Position numbers and translations under genes: made by a program
Origin: Rhodospirillales bacterium
GTDB lineage: Bacteria; Pseudomonadota; Alphaproteobacteria; Rhodospirillales; Casp-alpha2
Direction of reading: 5' to 3'
Length of the DNA stretch: 64,000 nucleotides
Assembly (NCBI GenBank): GCA_013203955.1
Contig: JABMOY010000116.1
Coordinates: forward strand, 1 to 64,000
The notes under the pieces: model-generated
Database searches by the model: none
What the model was told of the DNA's origin: nothing
What the model saw: the letters and a program-made list of their open reading frames with translations, nothing else
Shown here: positions 24,498 through 33,612 of the stretch, in pieces
How the letters are laid out: each line of letters starts with the position of its first letter
Numbering within the stretch: the stretch's first letter is position 1

Positions 24498-26291
24498 ATG
24501 GCGAAAAAAGATAATACATCGCCAAAAAAAGGCGAATCCTCCAGTTTCGAGAGGCTGATCGAGATCGGCATCGCCCTTTCGGCCGAGCAGGATACCGATC
24601 GCCTTATGGAAACGATTCTTTTGGAGGCTAAGGACCTTTCGAACGCCGATGGCGGAACTCTTTACCTGAAGACCGAAGACAATAAACTCAAATTCGAAAT
24701 CATGCGGACGGATTCGCTTAAAATCGCCATGGGCGGCACGACGGGAAAGGAAATAACGTTTCCCCCGGTGCCGCTTTACAACGCCGAAACGGGAGAAGAA
24801 AACAAAGCCAACGTCGCCAGTTCGTCCGCGTTGACGGGTAAGTCCATCAATATTCCCGATGCTTACGATTCGAAGGAATTCGATTTCACAGGCACCAAAA
24901 AATTCGATGAAGGAACCGGGTACCGGTCAAAATCCTTCCTGACGGTTCCGATGACGAATTCCAAGGATGACATCATCGGCGTCCTGCAGTTGCTCAACGC
25001 CCAGGATCGGGAAACCGGCGAAGTCATCCCCTTCAGCGGTGAAATCCAGCCCCTGATCGAAGCCTTGGCATCGCAGGCCGCGGTGGCGTTGGACAACAAA
25101 CAATTACTTGATGCGCAAAAGCTTCTCCTCGATTCATTCATCAAATTGATCGCCTCCGCCATTGACGCCAAGTCGCCTTACACCGGCGGCCACTGCCAGC
25201 GTGTGCCGGAACTGACCCTGATGTTGGCGCGGGCCGCGGTCGAAGCAAAGGACGGCCCGTTCGCCGATTTCACCCTTAACGAGGACGACTGGTACGAACT
25301 GACGATTGCCGCCCTGCTTCACGATTGCGGCAAGGTGACGACGCCGGAATACGTGGTCGACAAGGCGACCAAGTTGGAGACGATTTATGACCGGATTCAC
25401 GAAATCCGCACCCGGTTCGAAGTCGTCAAGCGCGAGGCGGAAATCGGATGTCTGAAGGCCATCATCGATGGTGGGGATGCGGAAAAATTGCGCGCCGAAC
25501 TGGATGAACGCCTCGCCAAGCTGGATGATGATTACGCTTTTATCGCCGAGTCCAACATCGGCGGCGAATTCATGGCCCCGGAGAGGATCGAACGGGTCGA
25601 GGAAATCGCCAATATAAAATGGACGCGGACCCTCGACGACCGGATCGGCATCGCGCATGAGGAAAAGAAACGCAAAGACCGCACGCCGGCGCCCAAATTG
25701 CCGGTTGTCGAAAACATGTTGGCCAACAGGGAATATCACATCATCTACCGCGAGGAAGACAAGGTCGCCGCCCAGGACGAATCATTCGGTTTCAAGTTTG
25801 ACGTGCCGGAACTCAAGTTCAATCTGGGCGAAATCTATAACCTGTCCATCGCCCGGGGAACCCTGACGGCGGAGGAACGTTTCAAGATTAATGATCACAT
25901 CGTGCAGACGATTGTCATGCTGGAACAACTGCCGTTTCCCGATCATTTGAAACGGGTTCCCGAATATGCCGGTGGCCATCACGAAAAGATGGACGGAACC
26001 GGATATCCGAAGAAACTCAACAAGGACGACATGTCCATTCCAGCCCGGATCATGGCCATTGCCGATATTTTCGAAGCGTTGACCGCTGCCGACCGTCCCT
26101 ACAAGCTGCCGAAAACCCTGAGCGCCAGCATCAAAATCATGTCATTCATGAAGAAAGATGCTCACATCGACGGCGACCTGTTCGAACTATTCCTGAGGTC
26201 CGGCGTTTACAAGGAATACGCCGACAATGCCCTGAACAAAGACCAAATCGACGAGGTCGATATCAACGAATACCTCAAGGACGACGAATAA
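24498..26291 (+). CDS. GAF and HD-GYP domain c-di-GMP phosphodiesterase-like protein
   Basis: Encodes 597 residues. A GAF sensor domain spans about 15-200 (ALSAEQDTDRLMETIL, RSKSFLTVPM, GVLQLLNAQ). A split HD-GYP domain follows: the HD pair is in AALLHDCGK at 275-276, and the GYP segment is in GGHHEKMDGTGYP at 493-504. Between them is an unusually long insert (about 300-450). HD-GYP enzymes hydrolyse c-di-GMP, affecting motility and biofilm. No membrane segment or receiver domain is present. An unknown gene starts 17 bases downstream. Confidence 0.9.
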   Translation: MAKKDNTSPKKGESSSFERLIEIGIALSAEQDTDRLMETILLEAKDLSNADGGTLYLKTEDNKLKFEIMRTDSLKIAMGGTTGKEITFPPVPLYNAETGEENKANVASSSALTGKSINIPDAYDSKEFDFTGTKKFDEGTGYRSKSFLTVPMTNSKDDIIGVLQLLNAQDRETGEVIPFSGEIQPLIEALASQAAVALDNKQLLDAQKLLLDSFIKLIASAIDAKSPYTGGHCQRVPELTLMLARAAVEAKDGPFADFTLNEDDWYELTIAALLHDCGKVTTPEYVVDKATKLETIYDRIHEIRTRFEVVKREAEIGCLKAIIDGGDAEKLRAELDERLAKLDDDYAFIAESNIGGEFMAPERIERVEEIANIKWTRTLDDRIGIAHEEKKRKDRTPAPKLPVVENMLANREYHIIYREEDKVAAQDESFGFKFDVPELKFNLGEIYNLSIARGTLTAEERFKINDHIVQTIVMLEQLPFPDHLKRVPEYAGGHHEKMDGTGYPKKLNKDDMSIPARIMAIADIFEALTAADRPYKLPKTLSASIKIMSFMKKDAHIDGDLFELFLRSGVYKEYADNALNKDQIDEVDINEYLKDDE

Positions 26292-26308
26292 GACTGGGCC
26301 ATTCTTAC

Positions 26309-27034
26309 ATGTCACTCGACGTCCTTAACCTTGCAAAATCCTATCCCTATGAAATTCCTTCCCGGTCGTTCATCTTTTCCGGCGGTGCGCACGAGGAATT
26401 AGTGGCGGGTGCGCCGTTTCCGGACGTATCGGGCCGAAAGCCCGTGCTGGCGGTTGGTTCCAACCAGTCGCCGGAGCAACTGGCCCGAAAATTCAAGGGG
26501 CCCGATATTGGAACGATCCCCGTTTCGCGGGGGACTCTTAAGGATTTCGATATCGTCTATTCGTCGCACGTCGCCTCTTATGGCGCTATCCCGACGACGC
26601 TTCGTCATTCGCCCGCCACCTTGGTCACGCTTTCCGTGACCTGGCTAACGCCGGACCAGGAAACCCGAATGCATGAAACCGAGGTGACGACCAGCAACTA
26701 TATTTTTGGAAAATTAGACGGCATCGAATTGGCGCTCAGCCCGGAGTGGGTGCTGTCATCCGCCTTCGTCTATTCGAGCCGCCGCGGCGCGCTTGTTCGC
26801 GACGGGCATCCCGTTGCCCAAGCTGGCGCACCGGCTGAAAGGCGCAGTTGGCCGTCCTTGACCCAAGTCGAAATCCAAACCCACGTTCGCGACCAGACGG
26901 CCCCCGGCGAAGGTCTTGATGACTTCATCCATGCGTCGGTAACGGATGCTTCGATCAGAACCGCAAGAACGGAAGCCTTGGCGGCCAACAGTTTGGCGTT
27001 TAATTATTCAGGGTTCACCGAGAAGGACCTTTGA
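26309..27034 (+). CDS. Conserved protein with a GGCT-like glycine signature, unknown function
   Basis: Encodes 241 residues, starting 17 bases after the HD-GYP gene and probably co-transcribed. The stretch VLAVGSNQSPEQLARKF around residue 46 recalls the YGSN..P loop of gamma-glutamylcyclotransferase-fold proteins, but the rest (SSHVASYGAIPTTL, LTPDQETRMHETE) gives no firm family. No signal peptide or membrane segment. The fold suggestion is weak. Confidence 0.75.
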   Translation: MSLDVLNLAKSYPYEIPSRSFIFSGGAHEELVAGAPFPDVSGRKPVLAVGSNQSPEQLARKFKGPDIGTIPVSRGTLKDFDIVYSSHVASYGAIPTTLRHSPATLVTLSVTWLTPDQETRMHETEVTTSNYIFGKLDGIELALSPEWVLSSAFVYSSRRGALVRDGHPVAQAGAPAERRSWPSLTQVEIQTHVRDQTAPGEGLDDFIHASVTDASIRTARTEALAANSLAFNYSGFTEKDL

Positions 27035-27096
27035 TCGGGCCAAAAAAAATATTATCATTATCGTTGAGAGGGGGCGTCCGTTTTAAAGGAAACGTC

Positions 27097-27588
27097 ATGA
27101 AGGCTTTATGGCCCCCGGAAAACCCGGACCTCGAGGATGTCATGAAATCCGCCGAGGCCTTGGGCATTTCCGAATACGACTTTTTCCATTTGTCGTTCCG
27201 GCGCTGGTTTTGCCAAGAGCCCGATGACAAGGCCCTGGAGCAGGCCTTCGTCGAATACATGTTTCACCAGAATGCGCCGCCCTGGGTCCGGCATCTGACC
27301 CGCCAAGTGCTGTCCGGCCAAGAACAGGGCCGCTTGGATGCGGAATCTTTCGGTGCATTGGATTACCGGCGCCGCCAGCCTCTGCCCCGCAATGGCCGTG
27401 TTCATATCGGCGCTTTTGCAGTCGGGGCCGTGATTTACGTTTTAGTCCTGATGAATACAACATACGACCCGGCCACGTCGGTGCTGACGCCGTGTTACGG
27501 CGGGCCGGGGTTCAAGGTTATTTTCGATATGGCCTACGCTGTATCCGGCAAACAGGCGCCATCATGCGATATGGTGGAAGGCCGCTAG
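27097..27588 (+). CDS. Conserved protein with one C-terminal-half membrane segment, unknown function
   Basis: Encodes 163 residues from ATG 27097, chosen for AAAGGAA 5 bases upstream; the track start at 27031 adds an unlikely N-terminus. The first part (DVMKSAEALGISEYDFFHLSFRRWF) is helical with aromatic residues; a membrane segment (IGAFAVGAVIYVLVLM) lies near 104-119, with a short Cys-containing tail. No function known. Its TAG stop shares four bases (CTAG) with the ubiA stop on the other strand. Confidence 0.78.
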   Translation: MKALWPPENPDLEDVMKSAEALGISEYDFFHLSFRRWFCQEPDDKALEQAFVEYMFHQNAPPWVRHLTRQVLSGQEQGRLDAESFGALDYRRRQPLPRNGRVHIGAFAVGAVIYVLVLMNTTYDPATSVLTPCYGGPGFKVIFDMAYAVSGKQAPSCDMVEGR

Positions 27589-28505
27589 CCGACCACTTGC
27601 CCGACGATGATCCCGGCGAGAACGATAAAGCCGAAATCCCGGTTGGATTTGAATTTCGAGAGGCAATCCTTGGGGTTGGTGATGTCCACGGTTTGCGACT
27701 GCCAAGCGAGATGCAGGGCGCCCAGGGCCAGCGCCGCATAAAACGGCCACGTGAGCCCGGCGAGATTTCCCGCCACCGCCAGTAAAACGAGGGTCACGGC
27801 ATAAAAACCGAAAAGCCAGGGCTTTGTGGCGACGCCGAATTTCAAGGCCGTCGATTTTACGCCGACCAAAATATCGTCTTCCTTGTCCTGATGGGCGTAG
27901 ATGGTGTCGTAGCCGAGCGTCCAGAAGATGCCTGCCGCGTAAAGGGCCAGGGCCGGTCCGGCTAGGTCACCCTTTACCACCGCCCAGCCCATCAAGGCCC
28001 CCCAGTTAAAGGTGAAGCCCAGAAACAACTGCGGCCAATAGGTAATGCGCTTCATGAACGGATAAAGAGCCACTAGGCTTAACGAACTGATTCCCAAAAT
28101 TTGGGAAAGGCCGTTGAACTGCAGCAACACCGCCAATCCCAAAAGCAACAAGAGGCCCAGAAACAGGAAGGCCCGGCGCAGGCTGATTTCGCCGCTGGCG
28201 ATCGGGCGGGTTGCGGTTCGGGCGACCTGGGCGTCAAAGTCCTTATCGGCGATATCGTTGATCGTGCATCCGGCGCCCCGCATGACTAGGGCCCCGATGG
28301 CGAACAAGACAAAAAACCGCCAATCCGGCCAAGAAGGCGAAGCTAAGGCCGTTCCCCACCAACACGGAATCAACAACAGCCAAGTGCCGATGGGGCGGTC
28401 GGCCCGCGCCAATCGCAAATAGGGCCGGGCCAAAGAGGGCGCCAGCCGGTCGATCCAACTTTCGTCCGGAATGTCCGTGGCAAGGGGGTCGGAGGATTCA
28501 TTCAT
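27585..28505 (-). CDS. ubiA: 4-hydroxybenzoate polyprenyltransferase
   Basis: Attaches the polyprenyl tail to 4-hydroxybenzoate in ubiquinone synthesis, in the inner membrane. The 306 residues from ATG 28505 (the track start is a TTG two codons up) contain several membrane helices and both Asp-rich motifs of the family: the NDIADKDFD region and the DTIYAHQDKEDD region, which bind Mg-diphosphate. Its stop overlaps the convergent gene stop by four bases. The upstream gap to rsmE is short and probably holds divergent promoters. Confidence 0.95.
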   Translation of the reverse strand: MNESSDPLATDIPDESWIDRLAPSLARPYLRLARADRPIGTWLLLIPCWWGTALASPSWPDWRFFVLFAIGALVMRGAGCTINDIADKDFDAQVARTATRPIASGEISLRRAFLFLGLLLLLGLAVLLQFNGLSQILGISSLSLVALYPFMKRITYWPQLFLGFTFNWGALMGWAVVKGDLAGPALALYAAGIFWTLGYDTIYAHQDKEDDILVGVKSTALKFGVATKPWLFGFYAVTLVLLAVAGNLAGLTWPFYAALALGALHLAWQSQTVDITNPKDCLSKFKSNRDFGFIVLAGIIVGQVVG

Positions 28506-28582
28506 GGGCAAAACTATACCCCAAACATCCCCGGCCCTATAATATCTCAGGAAAAGAAGAATTTTTGGCGATAACGTTGTCC

Positions 28583-29326
28583 ATGAAAAATCCCCGTCTT
28601 TTTGTTAATGCCGCCTTGAAGGAAGGTGCCCCTGTCGCGCTTGATCGGGCACAGGCCCATTACTTGGGCCGCGTGATGCGCTTGCGGGCAGGCGATCGGG
28701 TGTCGCTGTTTAACGGCAAGGACGGGGAATGGACGGCGGTCATTGAAACCGCTGCTAAGAATCGGGTTTCCGCCATCGTCGAAAATCAAACCCGGTCCCA
28801 AGAGGCGGAACACGGCCCCTGGCTGTCTTTCGCGCCGATAAAGAAAACGCCGACCGACTTCATCGTCGAAAAGGCGACGGAATTGGGCGTCTCGTGCCTG
28901 GGTCCCGTTTTTACCCAAAACACCAATTCAACCCGGATCAATCTGGATCGACTGCGCGCCCACGCCATCGAAGCGGCGGAACAATGCCAAAGACTGACCG
29001 TTCCCGAAATCGCCGATGCGGTTTCCATCGATCAGTTCATCGCCGATTGGCCGAAGGGCCGGACACTTTTTTGGCTGGACGAAAGCGGCGGTGGCCGGCC
29101 CATCGTTGATGTTCTGTCGGACTTGCGGGACGGGCCCAGTGGGATATCTCATGACTGCGGGTTTCTGAGCGGACCCGAGGGAGGGTTTACCGTGACGGAG
29201 CTTGACGCCCTTCGTGAAAGGGACTTTGTTGTCGCCGTCGATCTGGGGCCGCGCGTGCTGCGCGCCGATACGGCGGCCCTGGCGGCCTTGGCATGTTGGC
29301 AGGCTTTTTTCGGCAGCCGCCGGTAA
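28583..29326 (+). CDS. rsmE: 16S rRNA (uracil-1498-N3)-methyltransferase
   Basis: Methylates U1498 of 16S rRNA with SAM. The 247 residues start at ATG 28583 (MKNPRLFVN); the track start is an upstream TTG. An N-terminal PUA-like part (AHYLGRVMRLRAGDRVSLFNG) precedes a SPOUT knot domain with KKTPTDFIVEKATELGV, AAEQCQRLTVPEI, and the knot loop GPEGGFTVTE followed by LGPRVLRADTAALAAL. It is followed by gshA after 35 bases, in an arrangement common in this order. Confidence 0.94.
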   Translation: MKNPRLFVNAALKEGAPVALDRAQAHYLGRVMRLRAGDRVSLFNGKDGEWTAVIETAAKNRVSAIVENQTRSQEAEHGPWLSFAPIKKTPTDFIVEKATELGVSCLGPVFTQNTNSTRINLDRLRAHAIEAAEQCQRLTVPEIADAVSIDQFIADWPKGRTLFWLDESGGGRPIVDVLSDLRDGPSGISHDCGFLSGPEGGFTVTELDALRERDFVVAVDLGPRVLRADTAALAALACWQAFFGSRR

Positions 29327-29361
29327 GCCCCTACTTAATGACCACACGGGACCCATAAACA

Positions 29362-30729
29362 ATGAGCAATGCGTCATCGGAAAAATCCGAGCCCATAAAT
29401 GGCAAGGCTTCGTTAATCGAATACTTGGAAGCCGGCTGTAAGCCCAAGGAGAATTGGCGGATCGGCACCGAACACGAAAAGTTCGCCTACCACCTCGATA
29501 CCTTGAAGCCCCTGGAATACGAAGGTCCCTCAGGCATAAGGGCGCTTCTCGATGGTATGGTTCGTTTCGGGTGGGAGCCTGTTTTGGAAAACGGCAACCC
29601 GATCGCGATGTCGAAGCCCGACGGCAGCTTCATCAGCCTTGAGCCGGCAGGCCAAGTGGAACTATCAGGCGCGCCCGTGGAAACCATCCACCAGACCTGT
29701 GACGAAGTTACCGGCCACCTGCAACAGGTAAAGGCGATTGCCCGTGAACTGGGGATCGGGTTTCTGGGCTTAGGCTATCGCGCGAAATGGGCGGGTGCGG
29801 ACATGCCGTGGATGCCCAAGGGCCGCTACAAGATCATGCGCGAATACATGCCCAAGAAAGGAAAACTCGGCCTGGAAATGATGCAGTCCACCTGTACCGT
29901 GCAAGTTAACCTGGACTTCGAATCGGAAGCGGACATGGTCAGGATGTACCGGATTTCGCTTGCCCTGCAGCCTATCGCGACGGCGCTTTGGGCCAATTCG
30001 CCATTCAAGGAGGGCGCGCCGTCCGGTTACCTATCCTACCGGAGCCATATCTGGACCGACACCGACCCCGACCGTTGCGGCATGCTGCCGTTTGTCTTTG
30101 AAGACGGCTTCGGATTCGAGCGTTACGTGGACTATCTGCTCGATATGCCCATGTATTTTGTTTACCGGGACGGAACCTATATTGACGCCTCGGGGCAATC
30201 CTTCCGGGATTTCATGGACGGAAAACTGCCGGCACTTCCCGGCGAAAAGCCGTTATTGGGTGACTGGATCGATCATATGAGCACGGCCTTCCCGGAAGTC
30301 CGCCTGAAACAGTTTCTGGAAATGCGGGGCACCGACGGCGGGCCGTGGAGCCGGCTTTGTGCTTTGCCAGCCTATTGGGTCGGGCTTCTTTATGACAGCG
30401 AAGCCCGGGATGCCGCCTGGGACTTGGTCAAGGATTGGTCGGTAGAGGAAATCAATTCCTTGCGCGATGACGTGCCCCGGCAAGCGTTGAAAACGCCTTT
30501 TAGGGCCCATTTGGTGAAGGATGTTGCGCTCGAAACATTGGAGATTTCCCACAAAGGGCTTTTGAACCGTGGTCGCCGGGACAGCGTCGGCATGGACGAG
30601 ACGCATTTCCTTAAACCCCTGTTCCAAATCGCCCATTCTGGCCTGAGCCCGGCCGAGGAATTGCTGGCGGCCTACGAAGGACGCTGGAAGAAATCGGTCG
30701 ACCCGGTGTTTTTGGAATACGCTTACTAA
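29362..30729 (+). CDS. gshA: Glutamate-cysteine ligase (GCS2/plant-like type)
   Basis: Makes gamma-glutamylcysteine, the first step of glutathione synthesis, using ATP. The 455 residues match the alphaproteobacterial/plant-like class: [61 protein letters not shown], and [16 protein letters not shown]. It is full length. No gshB is present in the window. Its TAA overlaps the convergent tldD stop by four bases (CTAA). Confidence 0.95.
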   Translation: MSNASSEKSEPINGKASLIEYLEAGCKPKENWRIGTEHEKFAYHLDTLKPLEYEGPSGIRALLDGMVRFGWEPVLENGNPIAMSKPDGSFISLEPAGQVELSGAPVETIHQTCDEVTGHLQQVKAIARELGIGFLGLGYRAKWAGADMPWMPKGRYKIMREYMPKKGKLGLEMMQSTCTVQVNLDFESEADMVRMYRISLALQPIATALWANSPFKEGAPSGYLSYRSHIWTDTDPDRCGMLPFVFEDGFGFERYVDYLLDMPMYFVYRDGTYIDASGQSFRDFMDGKLPALPGEKPLLGDWIDHMSTAFPEVRLKQFLEMRGTDGGPWSRLCALPAYWVGLLYDSEARDAAWDLVKDWSVEEINSLRDDVPRQALKTPFRAHLVKDVALETLEISHKGLLNRGRRDSVGMDETHFLKPLFQIAHSGLSPAEELLAAYEGRWKKSVDPVFLEYAY

Positions 30730-32159
30730 ACCGCCGTGCCGCCGACGGTCAGGTTGTCGATCTTCAGGGTCGGCTGGCCGACGCCGACGGGCACGCCTTG
30801 GCCGTCCTTGCCGCAGGTGCCGACGCCGGGGTCCAGGGCGAAATCATTGCCGATCATGGAAACCCGGGTCAGCACGTCGGGGCCGTTGCCGATCAGCGTC
30901 GCCCCCTTCAAGGGCCGGCCCTTTTTGCCGTTCTCGATTTCATAGGCCTCGGTGCAGGTAAAGACGAACTTGCCCGACGTGATATCCACCTGGCCGCCGC
31001 CGAAGCTGACGGCATAAACGCCTTTCTTCACCGATTTCAGGATTTCCTCGGGCGCGTGTTCGCCGTCCAGCATATAGGTGTTGGTCATCCGCGGCATCGG
31101 CGAATGGCCGTAGCTTTGCCGCCTGCCGTTGCCGGTACTGACGCCGCCCATCAGCCGTGCGTTCATGCGGTCCTGCATGAAGCCGGTCAAGATTCCGTCC
31201 TCGATCAGCACCGTGCGTTGGCTTGGCGTTCCTTCGTCGTCGATGGTCAAAGACCCACGGCGGTCTTCCATGGTGCCGTCATCGATGACGGTGACGCCGG
31301 GGCTGGCGACCCGTTCGCCCATCAGGCCGGAAAAGGCGGATGTCTTCTTGCGGTTGAAATCGCCTTCCAATCCGTGGCCGATGGCTTCGTGCAACAGGAT
31401 TCCGGGCCACCCGGGTCCTAAGACGACCGGCACTTCGCCTGCCGGTGCGGCAATCGATTCCAGGTTAACCAGCGCCTGGCGGAGCGCTTCGTCCACCCCT
31501 TTCTTCCAGGCGGCAGGGTCCAAATAGCGTTCATAAGTCACCCGCCCGCCGGTGCCGTAAGACCCGGTTTCCATACGCCCGTCCTGGTCGACGACCACCG
31601 ACACATTGAGCCTGACCAAAGGCCGGATATCGCGGGCGCCGTCGCCGCCCGAGCGGATGATTTCCACCGCCTGCCAACTTCCTGAAAGTGATGCCGATAC
31701 TTGGATCACACGGTCGTCTTTGCTCCGCGCATAGGCGTCCATGTCGGCCAGCAGTTTTACCTTGGTTTCAAAATCGACCAGGCCTAAGGGGTTGTCGTCA
31801 ATATAGAGGTTCTGGTTGGTGCCGGGCGGCGGGGCCGAGAGTATCCCGCCCTTGCCGGAGCGCACGGTCTTGACCGTATTTGCAGCCCGGCGGATGGCGT
31901 CTTCACTGAGCTCGGACGCGTGGGAATATCCTGTCGCCTCGCCCGATATGGCGCGAAGCCCGAATCCTTGCGTGGTATCGAAAGCAGCGCTTTTGATCTG
32001 GCCGTCGTCGAAAACAACGCTTTCCGATTGCTGGTATTCCAAGAATAACTCGCCGTCGTCGGCGCCGTTCAGGGCATCATCGACGATGCCTTGAACGCGG
32101 GTGCGGTCGAGCTCGGTGCGGGTGAAAAACAGGTCGTCTGAAGTTGATTTATCGGTCAT
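30726..32159 (-). CDS. tldD: Metalloprotease TldD
   Basis: TldD is the zinc-bearing subunit of the TldD/TldE protease, which degrades unfolded peptides and matures some modified peptides. The 477 residues include the family metal motif [20 protein letters not shown] (HExxxH) and a C-terminal half with [20 protein letters not shown]. The partner pmbA/tldE is at 38094, about 6 kb away on the other strand. The upstream gap is shared with the metZ riboswitch region. Confidence 0.96.
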   Translation of the reverse strand: MTDKSTSDDLFFTRTELDRTRVQGIVDDALNGADDGELFLEYQQSESVVFDDGQIKSAAFDTTQGFGLRAISGEATGYSHASELSEDAIRRAANTVKTVRSGKGGILSAPPPGTNQNLYIDDNPLGLVDFETKVKLLADMDAYARSKDDRVIQVSASLSGSWQAVEIIRSGGDGARDIRPLVRLNVSVVVDQDGRMETGSYGTGGRVTYERYLDPAAWKKGVDEALRQALVNLESIAAPAGEVPVVLGPGWPGILLHEAIGHGLEGDFNRKKTSAFSGLMGERVASPGVTVIDDGTMEDRRGSLTIDDEGTPSQRTVLIEDGILTGFMQDRMNARLMGGVSTGNGRRQSYGHSPMPRMTNTYMLDGEHAPEEILKSVKKGVYAVSFGGGQVDITSGKFVFTCTEAYEIENGKKGRPLKGATLIGNGPDVLTRVSMIGNDFALDPGVGTCGKDGQGVPVGVGQPTLKIDNLTVGGTAV

Positions 32160-32188
32160 GTAAAATCCTTAACCCAGCGGGTGGGGTG

Positions 32189-32230
32189 GCACAAACAAAA
32201 GAGTCCCCTATAACCATTTTTGGTTTGTGC
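32189..32230. promoter_or_regulatory. Inverted repeat in the tldD-metZ gap, possible operator
   Basis: GCACAAAC (32189-32196) and GTTTGTGC (32223-32230) form a perfect 8-base inverted repeat separated by 26 bases. It ends right against the -35 of the metZ promoter. It could be a protein site or a chance match. Confidence 0.35.
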
Positions 32231-32259
32231 TTGATATTTTCAAGGAGGAAGGTTTTATA
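32231..32259 (+). promoter_or_regulatory. Sigma70-like promoter of metZ
   Basis: TTGATA (32231-32236), a 17-base spacer and TTTATA (32254-32259). The predicted start near 32266 is 3 bases before the riboswitch stem. Confidence 0.65.
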
Positions 32260-32268
32260 GGCATTGTT

Positions 32269-32326
32269 ACGTGGAGATTTGGCCGACCGGCTTGCGTCCA
32301 CGTTAAAAAAATCGCTAAAAGGTCGG
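32269..32326 (+). promoter_or_regulatory. SAM-II riboswitch upstream of metZ
   Basis: Stem P1 is ACGTGGA (32269-32275) with TCCACGT (32297-32303). The loop has the conserved GATTTGGCCGACCGGCTTGC, and the 3' part has TTAAA and CGCTAAAAGG. The pseudoknot P2 forms between CCGACC (32283-32288) and GGTCGG (32321-32326), six perfect pairs. This matches the SAM-II (metA) class of alphaproteobacteria, which binds S-adenosylmethionine and lowers expression of methionine genes. Confidence 0.92.
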
Positions 32327-32346
32327 AGCTTTTAAAAGCCCTGACC

Positions 32347-32368
32347 CCCGGCGGTCCGGGTTTTTTTT
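32347..32368 (+). terminator. Riboswitch-linked terminator before metZ
   Basis: CCCGG-CGGT-CCGGG followed by eight T. It lies between the SAM-II aptamer and the metZ start. A competing hairpin, GGTCGG..GCTTTTAAAAGC..CTGACC (32321-32346), shares the pseudoknot strand, so SAM binding could switch folds. Confidence 0.72.
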
Positions 32369-32403
32369 ATGCTGGTTCGGTCTGATAGCGGAGGTTTGAC
32401 GTT

Positions 32404-33612
32404 ATGGGTAAAACAAAAACAGACTCGACGAATTGGCGCCAAGGAACCCGCCTTGTTCGCGGTGGAACCGAGCGCTCGCCTTTCGGAGAAACAAGCGAAG
32501 GCTTGTTCCTAACGTCAGGCTTTGTTTATGGCTCTGCCGAAGAAGCCGAGCAAGCCTTCAAGGGTGAAAATACGCGCTACATTTATTCGCGCTTTTCCAA
32601 TCCGACGGTCAATATGTTTGAAGAACGCCTGGCGCTTTTGGAAGGCGCGGATTATTGCCTGGCGACGGCGAGCGGCATGGCGGCGGCCTTTGCGGCCTTG
32701 GCGTGTTTTCTGAAAGCGGGCGACCGGGTCGTTGCTTCCCGCGCGCTGTTCGGGTCATGCCACTACATCATCACCGAACAACTTCCAAAATTCGGCATCG
32801 AAACAGTCCTGGTGGACGGCACCGACCTTGGCGCCTGGAAGCAAGCGCTGTCGGATGGCGCGAAAGCCGTGTTCCTGGAAACGCCGTCGAACCCGGCCTT
32901 GGAAATCATCGACATCCGGGCGGTCGCCGGGCTCACCCATGACGCCGACGCTTTGCTGATCGTCGATAACGTCTTCGCCACGCCGGTCGGGCAAAAGCCC
33001 CTGGAACTGGGGGCCGACATCGTTATGTACTCGGCGACCAAGCACATCGACGGACAGGGCCGCACCCTGGGCGGCGCAATCTTGACGGATAACCAGGACT
33101 ATTTTGAAAACCACCTGACAACCTTCATGCGCCACACCGGCCCGTCGCTCAGCCCGTTTAATGCCTGGGTATTGCTGAAGGGTTTGGAAACCATCGACAT
33201 CAGAGTGAAACAACACTGTCAAAACGCTTATGCCATCGCCGAATTCCTGAGCGCCAGGAAGGAAATCAAAAATGTGATTTATCCCGGCCTTGCAAGCCAC
33301 CCGCAGCATGATCTGGCCATGTCGCAAATGAGCAGCGGCGGCACCATGGTTTCGTTTGAAATAGATGGCGGCAAGGAAGCGGCTTTCCGGTTTCTGAATG
33401 GCCTTGGTCTGATCGATATTTCGAACAATTTGGGCGATGCCAAAAGCCTGACCACGCACCCGGCGACGACCACGCATCAACGTTTAAGCCCGGAGCAACG
33501 CCTTGAAATCGGCATTCCCGACGGCCTTGTCCGCCTGTCGGTGGGTCTGGAAGACGTAGACGATATCAAGGAAGATTTGGACCAAGCCCTGGCTGCAGTG
33601 CAAAAAGTTTAG
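32404..33612 (+). CDS. metZ: O-succinylhomoserine sulfhydrylase
   Basis: PLP enzyme that makes homocysteine from O-succinylhomoserine and sulfide, in methionine synthesis. The 402 residues have the Cys/Met-metabolism PLP fold: NPTVNMFEERLALLEGA, ASGMAA, VDNVFATPVGQKPLELGAD, and the PLP-binding lysine in YSATKHIDGQGR, then LSVGLED. SGGTMVSFEIDGG is typical of the MetZ branch. Expression is placed under a SAM-II riboswitch. GGAGG lies just upstream. Its stop overlaps that of the convergent reductase gene by four bases (TTAG). Confidence 0.94.
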   Translation: MGKTKTDSTNWRQGTRLVRGGTERSPFGETSEGLFLTSGFVYGSAEEAEQAFKGENTRYIYSRFSNPTVNMFEERLALLEGADYCLATASGMAAAFAALACFLKAGDRVVASRALFGSCHYIITEQLPKFGIETVLVDGTDLGAWKQALSDGAKAVFLETPSNPALEIIDIRAVAGLTHDADALLIVDNVFATPVGQKPLELGADIVMYSATKHIDGQGRTLGGAILTDNQDYFENHLTTFMRHTGPSLSPFNAWVLLKGLETIDIRVKQHCQNAYAIAEFLSARKEIKNVIYPGLASHPQHDLAMSQMSSGGTMVSFEIDGGKEAAFRFLNGLGLIDISNNLGDAKSLTTHPATTTHQRLSPEQRLEIGIPDGLVRLSVGLEDVDDIKEDLDQALAAVQKV

